From Comamonas sp. (lineage in GTDB: Bacteria; Pseudomonadota; Gammaproteobacteria; Burkholderiales; Burkholderiaceae_C): a stretch of 64,000 nt of DNA. The DNA is taken from assembly GCF_009360615.1 (NCBI RefSeq), contig NZ_SPEY01000053.1, positions 23,124 to 87,123 on the forward strand, in the 5' to 3' direction. A program made the translations under genes and the position numbers. Below the pieces are notes generated by a model that was not told the origin of the DNA, searched no databases, and saw nothing but the letters and a program-made list of their open reading frames with translations. Positions 17,550 through 26,573 of this stretch are shown piece after piece. Position 1 is the first letter of the stretch. Each line of letters begins with the position of its first letter.

Positions 17550-18761
17550 ATGCTTGAAACCACCGATAAACCTGCCTCCCGTCCGCTGGACGGCATCCGC
17601 ATCCTGGATTTCACCCGGGTTCTGGCAGGGCCCATGTCCACGGCCTTGCTGGCCGATCTGGGCGCGCAGGTCGTGAAGGTGGAGCCGCCCCAGGGCGATG
17701 ACTACCGCGCCATCGGCCCCATGAAGAATGGGCAAAGTGCCTTGTTCACGGTCATGAATCGCAACAAGCAGAGCCTGGTGCTGGACCTCAAGCATGCGCA
17801 CGCGGTCGCCGTGGTGCACGAGCTGGTCCGTCAGGTCGACGTGGTGGTGGAGAACTTCAGGCCGGGCGTGGCCGAGCGCCTGGGCATCGGCCCCGAAACG
17901 CTGCGCGCCCTCAATCCCCGGCTGGTGTATGTCAGCGTTTCCGGCTTCGGCCAGACCGGCCCCCTGGCCCACCGCCCGGCCTACGACATCATTGTCCAGG
18001 CGATGAGCGGCTTGATGGAGGCCACCGGCGAACCTCATGGCGCGCCCACGCTGGTCGGCGAGGCGGTCAGCGATGTGGTGGCCGGCCTGTTTGCGTCCTG
18101 GGCGACCCTGGCGGCTCTGCTGCAGGCGCAGAGGACCGGCACCGGCCAGCATGTCGATGTCGCCATGTTCGACACCACGCTGAGCTTTCTCGCGACGTCG
18201 ATGTCGCGCTATCTGTTCACGGGCCAGCCCGCCCGGCGTGTGGGCAACCGGCATCCGCTGTCGGCGCCGTTTGGCGTCTACAGGGCGCGTGACGGCCATT
18301 ACGCCCTGGCCGTGCTGAACAAGAAGCTGTTCGATGCCACTGCGGCCGCAATGGGCCTGCCCGAGCTGGCCGGCGATCCGCGCTTTTCCTGCGATGAGAG
18401 TCGTTCGGCCCATGAGCCCGCCCTGCGGGCAGCGCTGGAGGGCTGGAGCACGCAGCACGATGTGGCCGAGGTGGTGGCGCGACTCGAAGCCGCAGGGGTT
18501 CCGGCAGCTCCCATCTGGAACATAGCGCAGGCCTTGGACTCCGAGCAGATCCGCTCGCGTGGTCTGCTCAGCGCGGTCGACGACGAACGCCTGCCGGGGC
18601 TTCGGCTGCCGACGCAGCCCGTGCACTTCAGCGGCGCGCTGCCCAACCGCGCGCAACGCGCACCGGCCCTGGGCGAGCACACGGAGCTGTTGCTGCAAAG
18701 CTGGCTGGGCCGCAGCAGCGAGGCCATCGCCGCCTTGCGCGAAGCAGGTGCCCTGGGTTGA
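17550..18761 (+). CDS. CaiB/BaiF family III CoA-transferase
   Basis: The 403-residue protein belongs to the family III CoA-transferases, which move CoA between carboxylic acids through a mixed anhydride on a conserved aspartate. The N-terminal signature LDGIRILDFTRVLAGPMST (about residues 11-29) is clear, and the catalytic aspartate is in AYDIIVQAMSGLM near residue 147. The ATG at 17550 has AGGA six bases upstream; ATGs at 17514 and in-frame codons before it are less well placed. The next gene, 32 bases on, is an acyl-CoA dehydrogenase, so the pair resembles CaiB/CaiA logic: activate, then desaturate, then hand the CoA to fresh substrate. Substrate unknown. Confidence 0.92.
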   Translation: MLETTDKPASRPLDGIRILDFTRVLAGPMSTALLADLGAQVVKVEPPQGDDYRAIGPMKNGQSALFTVMNRNKQSLVLDLKHAHAVAVVHELVRQVDVVVENFRPGVAERLGIGPETLRALNPRLVYVSVSGFGQTGPLAHRPAYDIIVQAMSGLMEATGEPHGAPTLVGEAVSDVVAGLFASWATLAALLQAQRTGTGQHVDVAMFDTTLSFLATSMSRYLFTGQPARRVGNRHPLSAPFGVYRARDGHYALAVLNKKLFDATAAAMGLPELAGDPRFSCDESRSAHEPALRAALEGWSTQHDVAEVVARLEAAGVPAAPIWNIAQALDSEQIRSRGLLSAVDDERLPGLRLPTQPVHFSGALPNRAQRAPALGEHTELLLQSWLGRSSEAIAALREAGALG

Positions 18762-18793
18762 TTTGGATTGGAACAAAACAAGGAGAGATCGAC

Positions 18794-19942
18794 ATGTCAT
18801 TGATTCGACTGGGGGCGACCGAAGAAGACCAGGCCGTTGCCGATGCGGTGGCACGCTTTGCCGAGGAAACCCTGGCCCCCGTGGCCCAGGCCATGGACGA
18901 GGAGGCGTTTTCCGCCACGCGCCATGTGCCCGGCCTGTCCGCTCTGGGTGTGATGGGCATGAATCTGCCGGAGCGCTTTGGCGGGCCGGGCGTCACCCCC
19001 ACCGCCATGCTGATGTCGCTGGTCGCCATCTCGCGCGCCTGTGCCGCGACCTCGTCCATGATCGGAGCCCACTATCTGGGCACGGATGCCGTTCTCATCG
19101 GCGGCGACGAGACGCAGCGCCAGCAATGGCTTCCGCGCTGTGCCAGCGGGGAATGGCTGGCCGCCTTTGCGCTGACCGAGCCGCGCGGCGGATCCCACCC
19201 GGCAGACATGCGCACCCGGGCCGTGCGTGACGGCGACGACTATCTGATCACGGGAGTCAAGCACTTCATCTCGAATGCGGCAGAGGCCCGCTTCATGGTG
19301 GTCTTCGCCAAAACCGATGCCGAGGCTGCGGCACGCGGGGTCAGCGCCTTCATCGTGCCGCGCGACCTGCCCGGCATACAGATATCGTCGCCCGAGAAGC
19401 TCATGGGAATCCGCGGCGGCCATGCCTTCGAAGTCTCGCTCGACGGCGTGCGCGTTCCTGCCGCCAACCGCCTCGGCGCCGAGGGCACCGGCTTCAGGAC
19501 CGCCATGAAGGTGCTGGACAACAGCCGCCTGGACGTGGCAGCGACCTCCCTGGGAATCGCCGAGGCCGCGCTCAAGGCGGCGGCCGACTGGGCCAACCAG
19601 CGCCTGGTGGGCGGCGAGCCCATCGCCGGCAAGCAGGCCATCCAGTTCAAGCTCGCCGACATGAAACTGCGCCTGGAAGCCGCCTGGGCGCTGACCATGC
19701 AGGCCCTGGCCCTGCGCCAGCAGGGCCAGCCCTTCACCCAGCAGTCGGCCATGGCCAAGCTGTTCGCCTCGGAGATGGTGGGCTTCGTGACCGACGAAGC
19801 GCTGCAGATCCATGGCGGCTACGGCTATACCCGTGAAATGCCTCTGGAGCGCTATGTGCGCGACGCCCGCATCCTGCGCATCTACGAAGGCTCTTCCGAG
19901 ATTCAGCGCACCATCATTGCGCGTGCCGTACTGAACACCTAG
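18794..19942 (+). CDS. Acyl-CoA dehydrogenase
   Basis: The 382-residue flavoprotein oxidises an acyl-CoA to the 2,3-enoyl-CoA. Family signatures are AFALTEPRGGSHPADMRT near residues 125-142 and, at the C-terminus, LQIHGGYGYTREMPLERYVRDAR followed by ILRIYEGSSEIQRT, in which the glutamate after Tyr is at the position of the catalytic base of short/medium-chain enzymes. (The GYGYT-RD part spans about 339-357.) AGGAGAG precedes the ATG at 18794. It is co-directional with and probably co-transcribed with the CoA-transferase gene. Confidence 0.93.
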   Translation: MSLIRLGATEEDQAVADAVARFAEETLAPVAQAMDEEAFSATRHVPGLSALGVMGMNLPERFGGPGVTPTAMLMSLVAISRACAATSSMIGAHYLGTDAVLIGGDETQRQQWLPRCASGEWLAAFALTEPRGGSHPADMRTRAVRDGDDYLITGVKHFISNAAEARFMVVFAKTDAEAAARGVSAFIVPRDLPGIQISSPEKLMGIRGGHAFEVSLDGVRVPAANRLGAEGTGFRTAMKVLDNSRLDVAATSLGIAEAALKAAADWANQRLVGGEPIAGKQAIQFKLADMKLRLEAAWALTMQALALRQQGQPFTQQSAMAKLFASEMVGFVTDEALQIHGGYGYTREMPLERYVRDARILRIYEGSSEIQRTIIARAVLNT

Positions 19943-19987
19943 GAATCGCAGCGGCGCCCGCGCGGATTTGCTGGTGTAATCCACTCC

Positions 19988-20722
19988 ATGGACAAACACT
20001 CTTCCATGTCGCTGCACGGAAAAATTCTCACCGAGATTGAACAGAACATTCTCAGTGGCCGCTGGCCGCCCGGCTATCGCATCCCGTCGGAGATGGAGCT
20101 GACCGTCCATTACCAGTGCTCGCGCATGACGGTGAGCAAGGTGCTGAACAAGCTGGCCGAGGCCGGTCTGCTGGTGCGCAAGCGCAAGGCGGGGAGCTTT
20201 GTGACGCGCCCGCAAACCAGCTCGGCAGTGCTGGAGATTCCCGATCTGCGCCAGGTGGTGCTGGGCATGGGGCAGGAATATTCGAGCAGGCCGCTCAGCC
20301 GCAAGCAGCGGCCCAGCACGAGCGAGGACATGGAGGCCATGCGCATGACCCGTCCGGCCTCCATCGTCCATGTGCGATGTCTACACATGGCCGGCTCCCG
20401 GCCTTTCTGCATCGAAGACCGCCTGATCAATCTCGAATCGGTACCGGACGCCGAGCATGAGCCGTTCACCGAACACAGCCCCAGCTCCTGGATGGTCAAC
20501 CATGTGCCCTGGAGCTCGGCTGAGCACCGCATTCGTGCCGAGGCCGCCAGCGAGGAAACCGCAGGCCTGCTGGAGATTCCCCCCGGCTCTCCCTGCCTGG
20601 TGATCGACCGCCGCACCTGGACCGGGCAGTTGCCCATCACCTTTGTACGCCTGACCTATCCCGCCGATCTCTACGAGCTGGACGCGCATTTTTCGCCCTC
20701 AACCCTCGGGACGACAGCCTGA
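19988..20722 (+). CDS. GntR/UTRA (HutC-like) transcriptional regulator
   Basis: The 244-residue regulator has a GntR winged helix (residues about 8-75; PSEMELTVHYQCSRMTVSKVLNKL) and a UTRA domain ending PITFVRLTYPADLYELDAHF. It is a third HutC-subfamily protein in this window but more diverged than the two inside the hut operons: its mid-region is shorter in similarity and lacks the EDRYVNP match. It follows the acyl-CoA dehydrogenase gene by 45 bases on the same strand. It may regulate that pair or respond to a related imidazole ligand; neither is shown by the sequence. Confidence 0.85.
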   Translation: MDKHSSMSLHGKILTEIEQNILSGRWPPGYRIPSEMELTVHYQCSRMTVSKVLNKLAEAGLLVRKRKAGSFVTRPQTSSAVLEIPDLRQVVLGMGQEYSSRPLSRKQRPSTSEDMEAMRMTRPASIVHVRCLHMAGSRPFCIEDRLINLESVPDAEHEPFTEHSPSSWMVNHVPWSSAEHRIRAEAASEETAGLLEIPPGSPCLVIDRRTWTGQLPITFVRLTYPADLYELDAHFSPSTLGTTA

Positions 20723-20823
20723 TTGCGCATAACCCGGCCCGGGCAGCGCGTCGGGTCGCGGCGCACAATAGGGCCAGTTCTGATGCTTGCATTTGAGGAT
20801 AAATCATCCTCATGTCCTTACAC

Positions 20824-20850
20824 TGCAGGCGCTACCAGCTATCGATTCAA
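20824..20850. repeat. Copy of short Comamonad intergenic repeat before recQ
   Basis: GCAGGCGCTACCAGCTAT (20825-20842) matches the reverse strand of 6253-6277. Because it is a dispersed intergenic repeat, its position argues that recQ starts after it, at GTG 20860, not at the ATG 20812. Confidence 0.5.
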
Positions 20851-20859
20851 GAGTATCCG

Positions 20860-22770
20860 GTGTCTTCCGCGCAATCCATTCTGCAAGCCGTTTTTGGCTA
20901 CGAGCAATTCCGTGGCCCCCAGCAGGCCATCGTCTCGCATGTCATCAACGGCGGCGATGCGCTGGTTCTCATGCCCACGGGCGGCGGCAAATCGCTGTGC
21001 TATCAGGTTCCGGCCATCGCGCGCCAGCAGCTCGGCCATGGCGTGACGATCGTGGTCTCGCCGCTGATTGCGCTCATGCACGACCAGGTCGGTGCGCTGC
21101 ACGAGGCCGGCATCAGCGCGGCCTATCTGAACTCCACCCTCAGCTACGACGAGACGCAGGAGGTGGAGCTGCGCCTGCAAAGCGGCGACATCACCCTGCT
21201 CTACGCTGCGCCCGAGCGGCTGAACACACCACGTTTCCTGGGCCTGCTTGACGATCTTCATGCTCAGGGCAAGCTGTCGCTGTTCGCCATCGACGAGGCG
21301 CATTGCGTGAGCCAGTGGGGGCACGACTTCCGCCCCGAATATCGCGCGCTGACCGTGCTGCACCAGCGCTATGCCGAGGTGCCGCGCATTGCGCTGACCG
21401 CCACTGCCGATGCGCTGACACGCGCCGACATCATCGAGCGCCTGCAGCTGGAAGCAGCCCGGCATTTCATCAGCAGTTTCGACCGCCCGAACATCCACTA
21501 CAAGATCGTCGAGAAAAAGGACGTCAGCAACCAGCTGCTGCGCTTCATAGAGCGCGAGCACGAGGGCGAGGCCGGCGTGGTCTATTGCCAGTCGCGCAAG
21601 CGTGTCGAGGAGCTGGCCCAGACCCTGGTGCAGAACGGCATCAATGCCCTGCCCTATCACGCAGGCCTGCCCCAGGACATGCGCCAGAGCCACCAGGACC
21701 GCTTCTTGCGCGAGGACGGCGTGGTCATGGTGGCGACCATCGCCTTCGGCATGGGCATCAACAAGCCCGATGTGCGCTTTGTGGCCCATGTGGACATGCC
21801 CAAGAACATCGAGGGCTACTACCAGGAAACCGGTCGTGCCGGCCGCGACGGCCTGCCCGCCGATGCCTGGATGGCCTACGGTCTCAGCGACGTGGTCAAC
21901 CAGCGCCGCATGATCGACGAAAGCCCGGCCGAGGAACCGTTCAAGCAGGTGATGCGCGGCAAGCTCGATGCCTTGCTCGGTCTGGCCGAGGCCACGGACT
22001 GTCGCCGTGTGCGCCTGCTGGCCTATTTTGGCGAAGAGTACGGACTGGGTCCCTCCGGCGAAGGCCGCCCTTTGCAGGCGACAGCCAGGACCCATTGCGG
22101 CAACTGCGACAACTGCCTCGAGCCACCGGCGCTGTGGGATGGCACGGATGCGGCGCGCAAGCTGCTGTCCACCATCTTCCGCGTGCATGAGGCCAGCGGC
22201 CTGACCTATGGCGCAGGCCACATCATGGACGTTCTGCGCGGCAAGGTGACCGACAAGGTCACGCAGTACGGGCATGACAAGGTCTCCACCTTCGGCATCG
22301 GCAAGGAGTATTCGGAGCCGCAGTTGCGCGCCGTGATGCGGCAGCTGCTGGCCACGGGGGCCCTGGGCCTGCACAAGGTGGTGAGCGAGAACAGCGGCCA
22401 TGTGTTCGACACCCTGTGTCTGGCTGCCGGCTCGCGGGCCGTGCTCAAGGGCGAGGTGCAGGTACAGCTGCGCGAGGCCGTGGCCGCATCGCGCAGCAGG
22501 AAGCAGGGCAAGAAATCCGCAGCCAATGCCGCGGCGGTCAATCTGGGACCCGACGCCCAGGTGCGCTTCATCAACCTCAAGGCCTGGCGCGCCGAAGTGG
22601 CCAAGTCGCACAATCTGCCGGCCTATGTGATCTTCCACGACGCCACCCTGGCATCGATTGCAGAACTCAACCCCCAGAGCCTGCAGGAGCTGCAAGGCGT
22701 CAGCGGCATGGGCACCAAGAAGCTCGATGCCTATGGCGCGGAGGTGCTGCGCGTGGTGGCCCTGGGCTGA
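20860..22770 (+). CDS. recQ: ATP-dependent DNA helicase RecQ
   Basis: RecQ unwinds DNA 3'-5' in recombinational repair. With the GTG start the protein has 636 residues (E. coli RecQ about 610). Domains in order: DEAD/DEAH helicase with Walker A MPTGGGKS (lysine near residue 44) and IDEAHCVSQWGHDFRPEY near 140; helicase-C with YHAGLPQDMR and QETGRAGRDG; the zinc-binding region with CRRVRLLAYFGE and HCGNCDNCLEPP; winged helix; and a C-terminal HRDC domain (HNLPAYVIFHDATLASIAEL). An in-frame ATG at 20812 would add 16 residues encoded by a repeat and is less likely. Gene is single and well preserved. Confidence 0.95.
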   Translation: MSSAQSILQAVFGYEQFRGPQQAIVSHVINGGDALVLMPTGGGKSLCYQVPAIARQQLGHGVTIVVSPLIALMHDQVGALHEAGISAAYLNSTLSYDETQEVELRLQSGDITLLYAAPERLNTPRFLGLLDDLHAQGKLSLFAIDEAHCVSQWGHDFRPEYRALTVLHQRYAEVPRIALTATADALTRADIIERLQLEAARHFISSFDRPNIHYKIVEKKDVSNQLLRFIEREHEGEAGVVYCQSRKRVEELAQTLVQNGINALPYHAGLPQDMRQSHQDRFLREDGVVMVATIAFGMGINKPDVRFVAHVDMPKNIEGYYQETGRAGRDGLPADAWMAYGLSDVVNQRRMIDESPAEEPFKQVMRGKLDALLGLAEATDCRRVRLLAYFGEEYGLGPSGEGRPLQATARTHCGNCDNCLEPPALWDGTDAARKLLSTIFRVHEASGLTYGAGHIMDVLRGKVTDKVTQYGHDKVSTFGIGKEYSEPQLRAVMRQLLATGALGLHKVVSENSGHVFDTLCLAAGSRAVLKGEVQVQLREAVAASRSRKQGKKSAANAAAVNLGPDAQVRFINLKAWRAEVAKSHNLPAYVIFHDATLASIAELNPQSLQELQGVSGMGTKKLDAYGAEVLRVVALG

Positions 22771-23002
22771 TCGGGCCGCATCCGCGGCCTCAGCTCCCCA
22801 GGAGTGCGCAGGGGAAGTCCGCAACGTGCAGCCTGCCGGGCAGGCCTGTCGCCACGGCAACGCCATTCAAGCGTCGGGAAGCCGGCCGACGATGGCCTCT
22901 CCACAATTCCCACACAAATGCTCGACAGCCCGGAAATATTGCAAACGCACACTGCTGCCGCATACCGTTGACCGAATCCATTTTTGCGGAGCACTTTCTG
23001 CT
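22771..23002. other. Intergenic gap between recQ and aminotransferase
   Basis: The 232 bases contain a perfect short hairpin GCCTGCCGGGCAGGC at 22831-22845, possibly part of recQ termination. I recognise no promoter with confidence and no RNA gene. Confidence 0.3.
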
Positions 23003-24376
23003 GTGATCAATACTGCCCAATTGCTGGCTGACGAAGCCAAATACTGCTCGTTTGGCGACACCGTCCACTACGTCAATCCTCCGAAGATTTTCACGGGCTG
23101 CGAAGGCAGCTACATGTACGACGACGCAGGCACTTCCTACCTCGACCTGCAGATGTGGTATTCGGCCGTCAACTTCGGCTACAAGAACAAGCGTCTTGAA
23201 GCCAAGATGATCGAGCAGCTGCAGGAGCTGCCCCAGGTGGCCAGCCAGTACCTGCACCCCACCAAGATCGAGCTGGCCAAGTTCATCGCCGAAGACGCCA
23301 AGCGCAAGTGGGGCCACGACGGCCGCGTGCACTTCAACGTGGGCGGCGCGCAAGCCATCGAGGACTCGCTGAAGGTCGTGCGCAATGCCAGCGGCGGCAA
23401 GAGCCTGATGTTCGCGTTCGAAGGCGGCTACCACGGCCGTACGCTGGGTGCCTCCTCGATCACCTCCAGCTACCGCTACCGCCGCCGCTTCGGCCACTTC
23501 AGCGACCGCGCGCAGTTCATCCCCTTCCCCTACCCTTTCCGCCGCCCCAAGGGCATGACGGCCGAGGAATACTCGGATCAGATCGTGCGCGAGTTCGCAC
23601 GCAAGTTCGAAAACGAATACCACGCGGTCTGGGACCCCAAGACCAACCAGTGCGAATACGCAGCCTTCTATGTGGAACCCATCCAGGGCACCGGGGGCTA
23701 CGTGGTTCCCCCTCCCAACTTCTTCAAGGGCCTCAAGAAGGTGCTGGACGATCACGGCGTGCTGATGGTGGTCGATGAAATCCAGATGGGCTTCTGGCGA
23801 ACCGGCACGCTGTGGTCGGTGGAAAACTTCGGCATCAAGCCCGACGTGCTGGTGTTCGCCAAGGCGCTGACCAATGGTCTGAACGCGCTTTCCGGCCTGT
23901 GGGCCCGCGAAGAGCTGATCAACCCCACGGTGTTCCCGCCCGGCTCCACCCACTCCACGTTTGCCTCCAACCCGCTGGGCACGGCCCTGGGTCTGGAAGT
24001 GATGAAGATGACCCACGAGATGGACTTCGGCCGTCAGGTGCGTGAATCGGGTGCCTACTTCCTCGAAGGCCTCAAGGAGCTGCAGAAGCGCCACAAGGAA
24101 ATCGGCGATGTGGACGGCCTGGGCCTGGCGCTGCGTGCCGAGATCTGCACCGAGGACGGCTTCACGCCCAACAAGGCGCTGCTGGACAAGATGGTGGACA
24201 TCGGCCTCGAAGGCGGCCTGGAATACCAGGGCCAGAAACGCGGCCTGGTGCTCGACGTGGGCGGCTACTACAAGAATGTGATCACCTTCGCGCCTTCGCT
24301 GATGATTTCGCGCAGCGAGATCGACGAAGCCATGGTGCTGCTGGACCAGCTGCTGACCAAGGCGAAGAAGGCCTGA
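23003..24376 (+). CDS. Class III PLP-dependent aminotransferase
   Basis: The 457-residue enzyme belongs to the class III (omega-) aminotransferases. Landmarks are the aromatic-rich start GSYMYDDAGTSYLDLQMWYS, the cofactor region EGGYHGRTLGASS near 143, MVVDEIQMGFWRTGTLW near 254-270 and the Schiff-base lysine in DVLVFAKALTNGLNALS near 290. I chose GTG 23003, with GGAG twelve bases upstream, because the conserved domain starts immediately after; the frame is open further upstream without similarity. It resembles lysine/ornithine/omega-amino-acid transaminases in having WYSAVNFG early, but exact substrate is unclear. A two-hairpin element separates it from the next gene. Confidence 0.88.
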   Translation: MINTAQLLADEAKYCSFGDTVHYVNPPKIFTGCEGSYMYDDAGTSYLDLQMWYSAVNFGYKNKRLEAKMIEQLQELPQVASQYLHPTKIELAKFIAEDAKRKWGHDGRVHFNVGGAQAIEDSLKVVRNASGGKSLMFAFEGGYHGRTLGASSITSSYRYRRRFGHFSDRAQFIPFPYPFRRPKGMTAEEYSDQIVREFARKFENEYHAVWDPKTNQCEYAAFYVEPIQGTGGYVVPPPNFFKGLKKVLDDHGVLMVVDEIQMGFWRTGTLWSVENFGIKPDVLVFAKALTNGLNALSGLWAREELINPTVFPPGSTHSTFASNPLGTALGLEVMKMTHEMDFGRQVRESGAYFLEGLKELQKRHKEIGDVDGLGLALRAEICTEDGFTPNKALLDKMVDIGLEGGLEYQGQKRGLVLDVGGYYKNVITFAPSLMISRSEIDEAMVLLDQLLTKAKKA

Positions 24377-24381
24377 TCCCC

Positions 24382-24425
24382 CGAAGCGGCTTTGCCGCTT
24401 CGCCCTCCCGGGCAGCGCGGGAGGG
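24382..24425. repeat. Bipartite hairpin element after the aminotransferase
   Basis: Two strong hairpins: CGAAGCGGC/GCCGCTTCG with loop TTT (24382-24402) and CCCTCCCG/CGGGAGGG with a seven-base loop (24403-24425). There is no T-run. The second hairpin resembles that at 7009-7033, suggesting a repeated intergenic element that may also terminate transcription. Confidence 0.5.
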
Positions 24426-24560
24426 GGACGTCGCCCTTGCGCGGAGGCGCTCCCATCCCTGCGGCTCCACCTGGGCGGCCCCACCTGGGCGGCTCCTGCC
24501 TGGCGTCTGTCACGCGGGTCACGCCCGCTGCGTTGGCATGATGGAATTTTCAATACAACA

Positions 24561-25631
24561 ATGTGCGCAATGGCATCGCTAAGTCTGCGTAACCAGCTTG
24601 AGCCCGATGGACTGCTGCTGCAATTCCAGCAGCACCCGCCCCAAGGGTTCACGCTGCTGAACCAAGGCCCGGTGCCTGCATTCACGGCAAGCTTCGATCT
24701 GCTGACCACGGCCGACGACGCGCTCAAGACGCGCCTTCTGTCGTTGCCGGGCGGGCGCTGGCTCAGTTCCAGACTCCGGCTGAAAACGGACTTCATCGGC
24801 AGCACCGTCAGCGAGTATGCGCCTCTGCCCAGGGGCGTGGATGCCGCCGTGCTGGCACGGCAGCTGCGTGGCGTGGCGGGCCGGACCATGCTCACCATCG
24901 TCAAGGATATTCCGCAGGCATCGCCCCTGCTGAGCGCCAGCGACAACGACTTTGCCCGGGATTTGTCCCAGGCGCTGACGGAGCAGGGCTTTGTGGCACT
25001 GGAGGGCCAGGCCCTGGCCTACGTACCTCTTGGCTTTGCCAGCACGGACGAGTATCTGGCCGGCCTGTCCAGAAACCGCCGCAGCAGCCTGCGGCGCAAG
25101 CTCAAAAGCCGCGCCGGACTGGACATCCGCCGCATTCCGACCGGTACAGCCTTTGCCGACGAGAGCCGGATCGACGCCTATTACGCCTTGTTCGAAGCGG
25201 TGTACGCACAAAGCGAGATTCATTTCGACAAGCTCTCGCGCGGCTTCCTGGCCGGCCTGCTGCGCGATGCGGGCAACGGCGGCATCGTGTTCGAGTATCG
25301 GGAGCGGGTCGGCGGTGCGCTGCTGGGCTGGAACCTGTGCTTCGAGCACGACGGCAAGCTGATCGACAAATACATCGGCCTGTCCTACCCGTCAGCGCGC
25401 GAGGCCAACCTCTATTTCGTGAGCTGGATGGTCAATCTCGAGTACGCACTGGAGCGGGGCCTGTCCCACTATGTGGCGGGCTGGACCGATCCGGAAGTCA
25501 AGGCCCAGCTCGGCGCCAGCTTCACCATGACGCAACACCTGGTCTTCATCCGCAACCCCTTGCTGCGCGCGTTGGGGCGCCGCTTCTCCGGCCTGTTCGA
25601 AAGCGACCGTCAGTGGAGTGACAAGCCATGA
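24561..25631 (+). CDS. FemAB/GNAT-fold acyltransferase-like protein
   Basis: The 356-residue protein carries a C-terminal GNAT/FemAB-like acyltransferase domain (about residues 155-335), recognisable from SRNRRSSLRRKLKSR, then YYALFEAVYAQSEIHFD and GGALLGWNLCFEHDGKLIDKYIGLSY. Relatives transfer aminoacyl or acyl groups to amines, in some cases on cell-wall or lipid precursors; the N-terminal half (1-150) I do not recognise. No signal peptide or membrane segment is visible. Start could be ATG 24561 or 24570; no strong ribosome site precedes either. Its last four bases overlap the start of the ureohydrolase-like gene (ATGA), indicating coupled translation. Confidence 0.75.
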   Translation: MCAMASLSLRNQLEPDGLLLQFQQHPPQGFTLLNQGPVPAFTASFDLLTTADDALKTRLLSLPGGRWLSSRLRLKTDFIGSTVSEYAPLPRGVDAAVLARQLRGVAGRTMLTIVKDIPQASPLLSASDNDFARDLSQALTEQGFVALEGQALAYVPLGFASTDEYLAGLSRNRRSSLRRKLKSRAGLDIRRIPTGTAFADESRIDAYYALFEAVYAQSEIHFDKLSRGFLAGLLRDAGNGGIVFEYRERVGGALLGWNLCFEHDGKLIDKYIGLSYPSAREANLYFVSWMVNLEYALERGLSHYVAGWTDPEVKAQLGASFTMTQHLVFIRNPLLRALGRRFSGLFESDRQWSDKP

Positions 25632-26527
25632 TGCAACAAAGCCCTGTGGTCCTGGATGTCGATGGATCGGTAGGACCGCTGGCTCAGGAAACACGCCTGC
25701 CGCTGGCCCAGTGGCAGGAGCTGGTGCGCTTTGGCTGCAGCCTTCGCAGCTTCCGGCGCTTCAGCCATGCGCTAAACGCGCAGCTGCCTCCATTGCACGG
25801 CACCGTGCTCATGGGCAGCGGCGATTTTCACCATCTGAGCTGGCCGCTGATCGAGCGATGCATTGCCCGGAACGGCTTCACCCCGAAACATCCGCTGCGC
25901 GTGGTGGTGCTGGACAATCACCCGGACAATATGCGCTTTCCCTGGGGCGTGCATTGCGGCTCCTGGGTGCGGCGCGTGGCCATGCACCCGGCCGTCTCGC
26001 AGGTCCATGTGGCAGGCATCACCTCGCAGGACATCGGTCCGGGCCACGCCTGGGAAAACTACTTGCGGCCGCTGCGCGCCGGCAAGCTTACTTACTGGAG
26101 CTGCGGCGTGGACACCAGCTGGGCCAGGCGTCTGGGGGCGGGCAAGGCATTTCGCAGCTTTGCCGATATCTCGGAGCTGGTACAGGCACTGTCCAGCCAT
26201 CTGCAGGACTGGCCCCAGGACACGTATCTGAGCATAGACAAGGATGTGTTCGCCGCCGAAGTCGTTCGCACCAACTGGGACCAGGGCCGGATGCGGGAAG
26301 AGCAGGCCGTGCAGCTGATCGATGCGCTGCACGGACAGATCGCGGGCAGTGACATCACGGGCGACGTGTCATCATGGCACTATGGCACCTGGTGGAAACG
26401 ACTGATGAGCGCGGGCGACGGTCAGGACACGCAGATCGACGCCGCAACGCTGGCCGGCTGGCAGGCCGGGCAACATGCATTGAACCAGCGGCTGATACAG
26501 CACATAGCGCTCAGCAGCACGAGTTAG
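25628..26527 (+). CDS. Ureohydrolase (arginase/agmatinase)-fold protein
   Basis: The 299-residue protein shows spaced metal-ligand motifs of the arginase/deacetylase fold: MGSGDFHHLS near residues 62-71, VVLDNHPDNMRFPWG near 99-113 and LSIDKDVF near 202-209, in the order and spacing of the GxHxx, DAHxD and DxDxxDP motifs, though the third reads SIDKDVF, an incomplete match. It may hydrolyse a guanidino or amide group, or be a diverged member with another role. It is translationally coupled to the preceding acyltransferase and lies 46 bases before the cyclopropane-synthase-like gene. Substrate unknown. Confidence 0.7.
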   Translation: MMQQSPVVLDVDGSVGPLAQETRLPLAQWQELVRFGCSLRSFRRFSHALNAQLPPLHGTVLMGSGDFHHLSWPLIERCIARNGFTPKHPLRVVVLDNHPDNMRFPWGVHCGSWVRRVAMHPAVSQVHVAGITSQDIGPGHAWENYLRPLRAGKLTYWSCGVDTSWARRLGAGKAFRSFADISELVQALSSHLQDWPQDTYLSIDKDVFAAEVVRTNWDQGRMREEQAVQLIDALHGQIAGSDITGDVSSWHYGTWWKRLMSAGDGQDTQIDAATLAGWQAGQHALNQRLIQHIALSSTS

Positions 26528-26573
26528 GCGATTCCACCGATCCCTTTTCAACACTTCGCTTCAAGGAGCTGAC

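Noticed and set aside
20812..20859. Upstream ATG start for recQ
   Set aside because: The 16 added codons come from a dispersed intergenic repeat, and RecQ family similarity starts after the GTG at 20860.
24533..24560. Sigma-54-like promoter before the acyltransferase-like gene
   Set aside because: TGGCATG resembles a -24 element but no GC occurs at the required -12 position.
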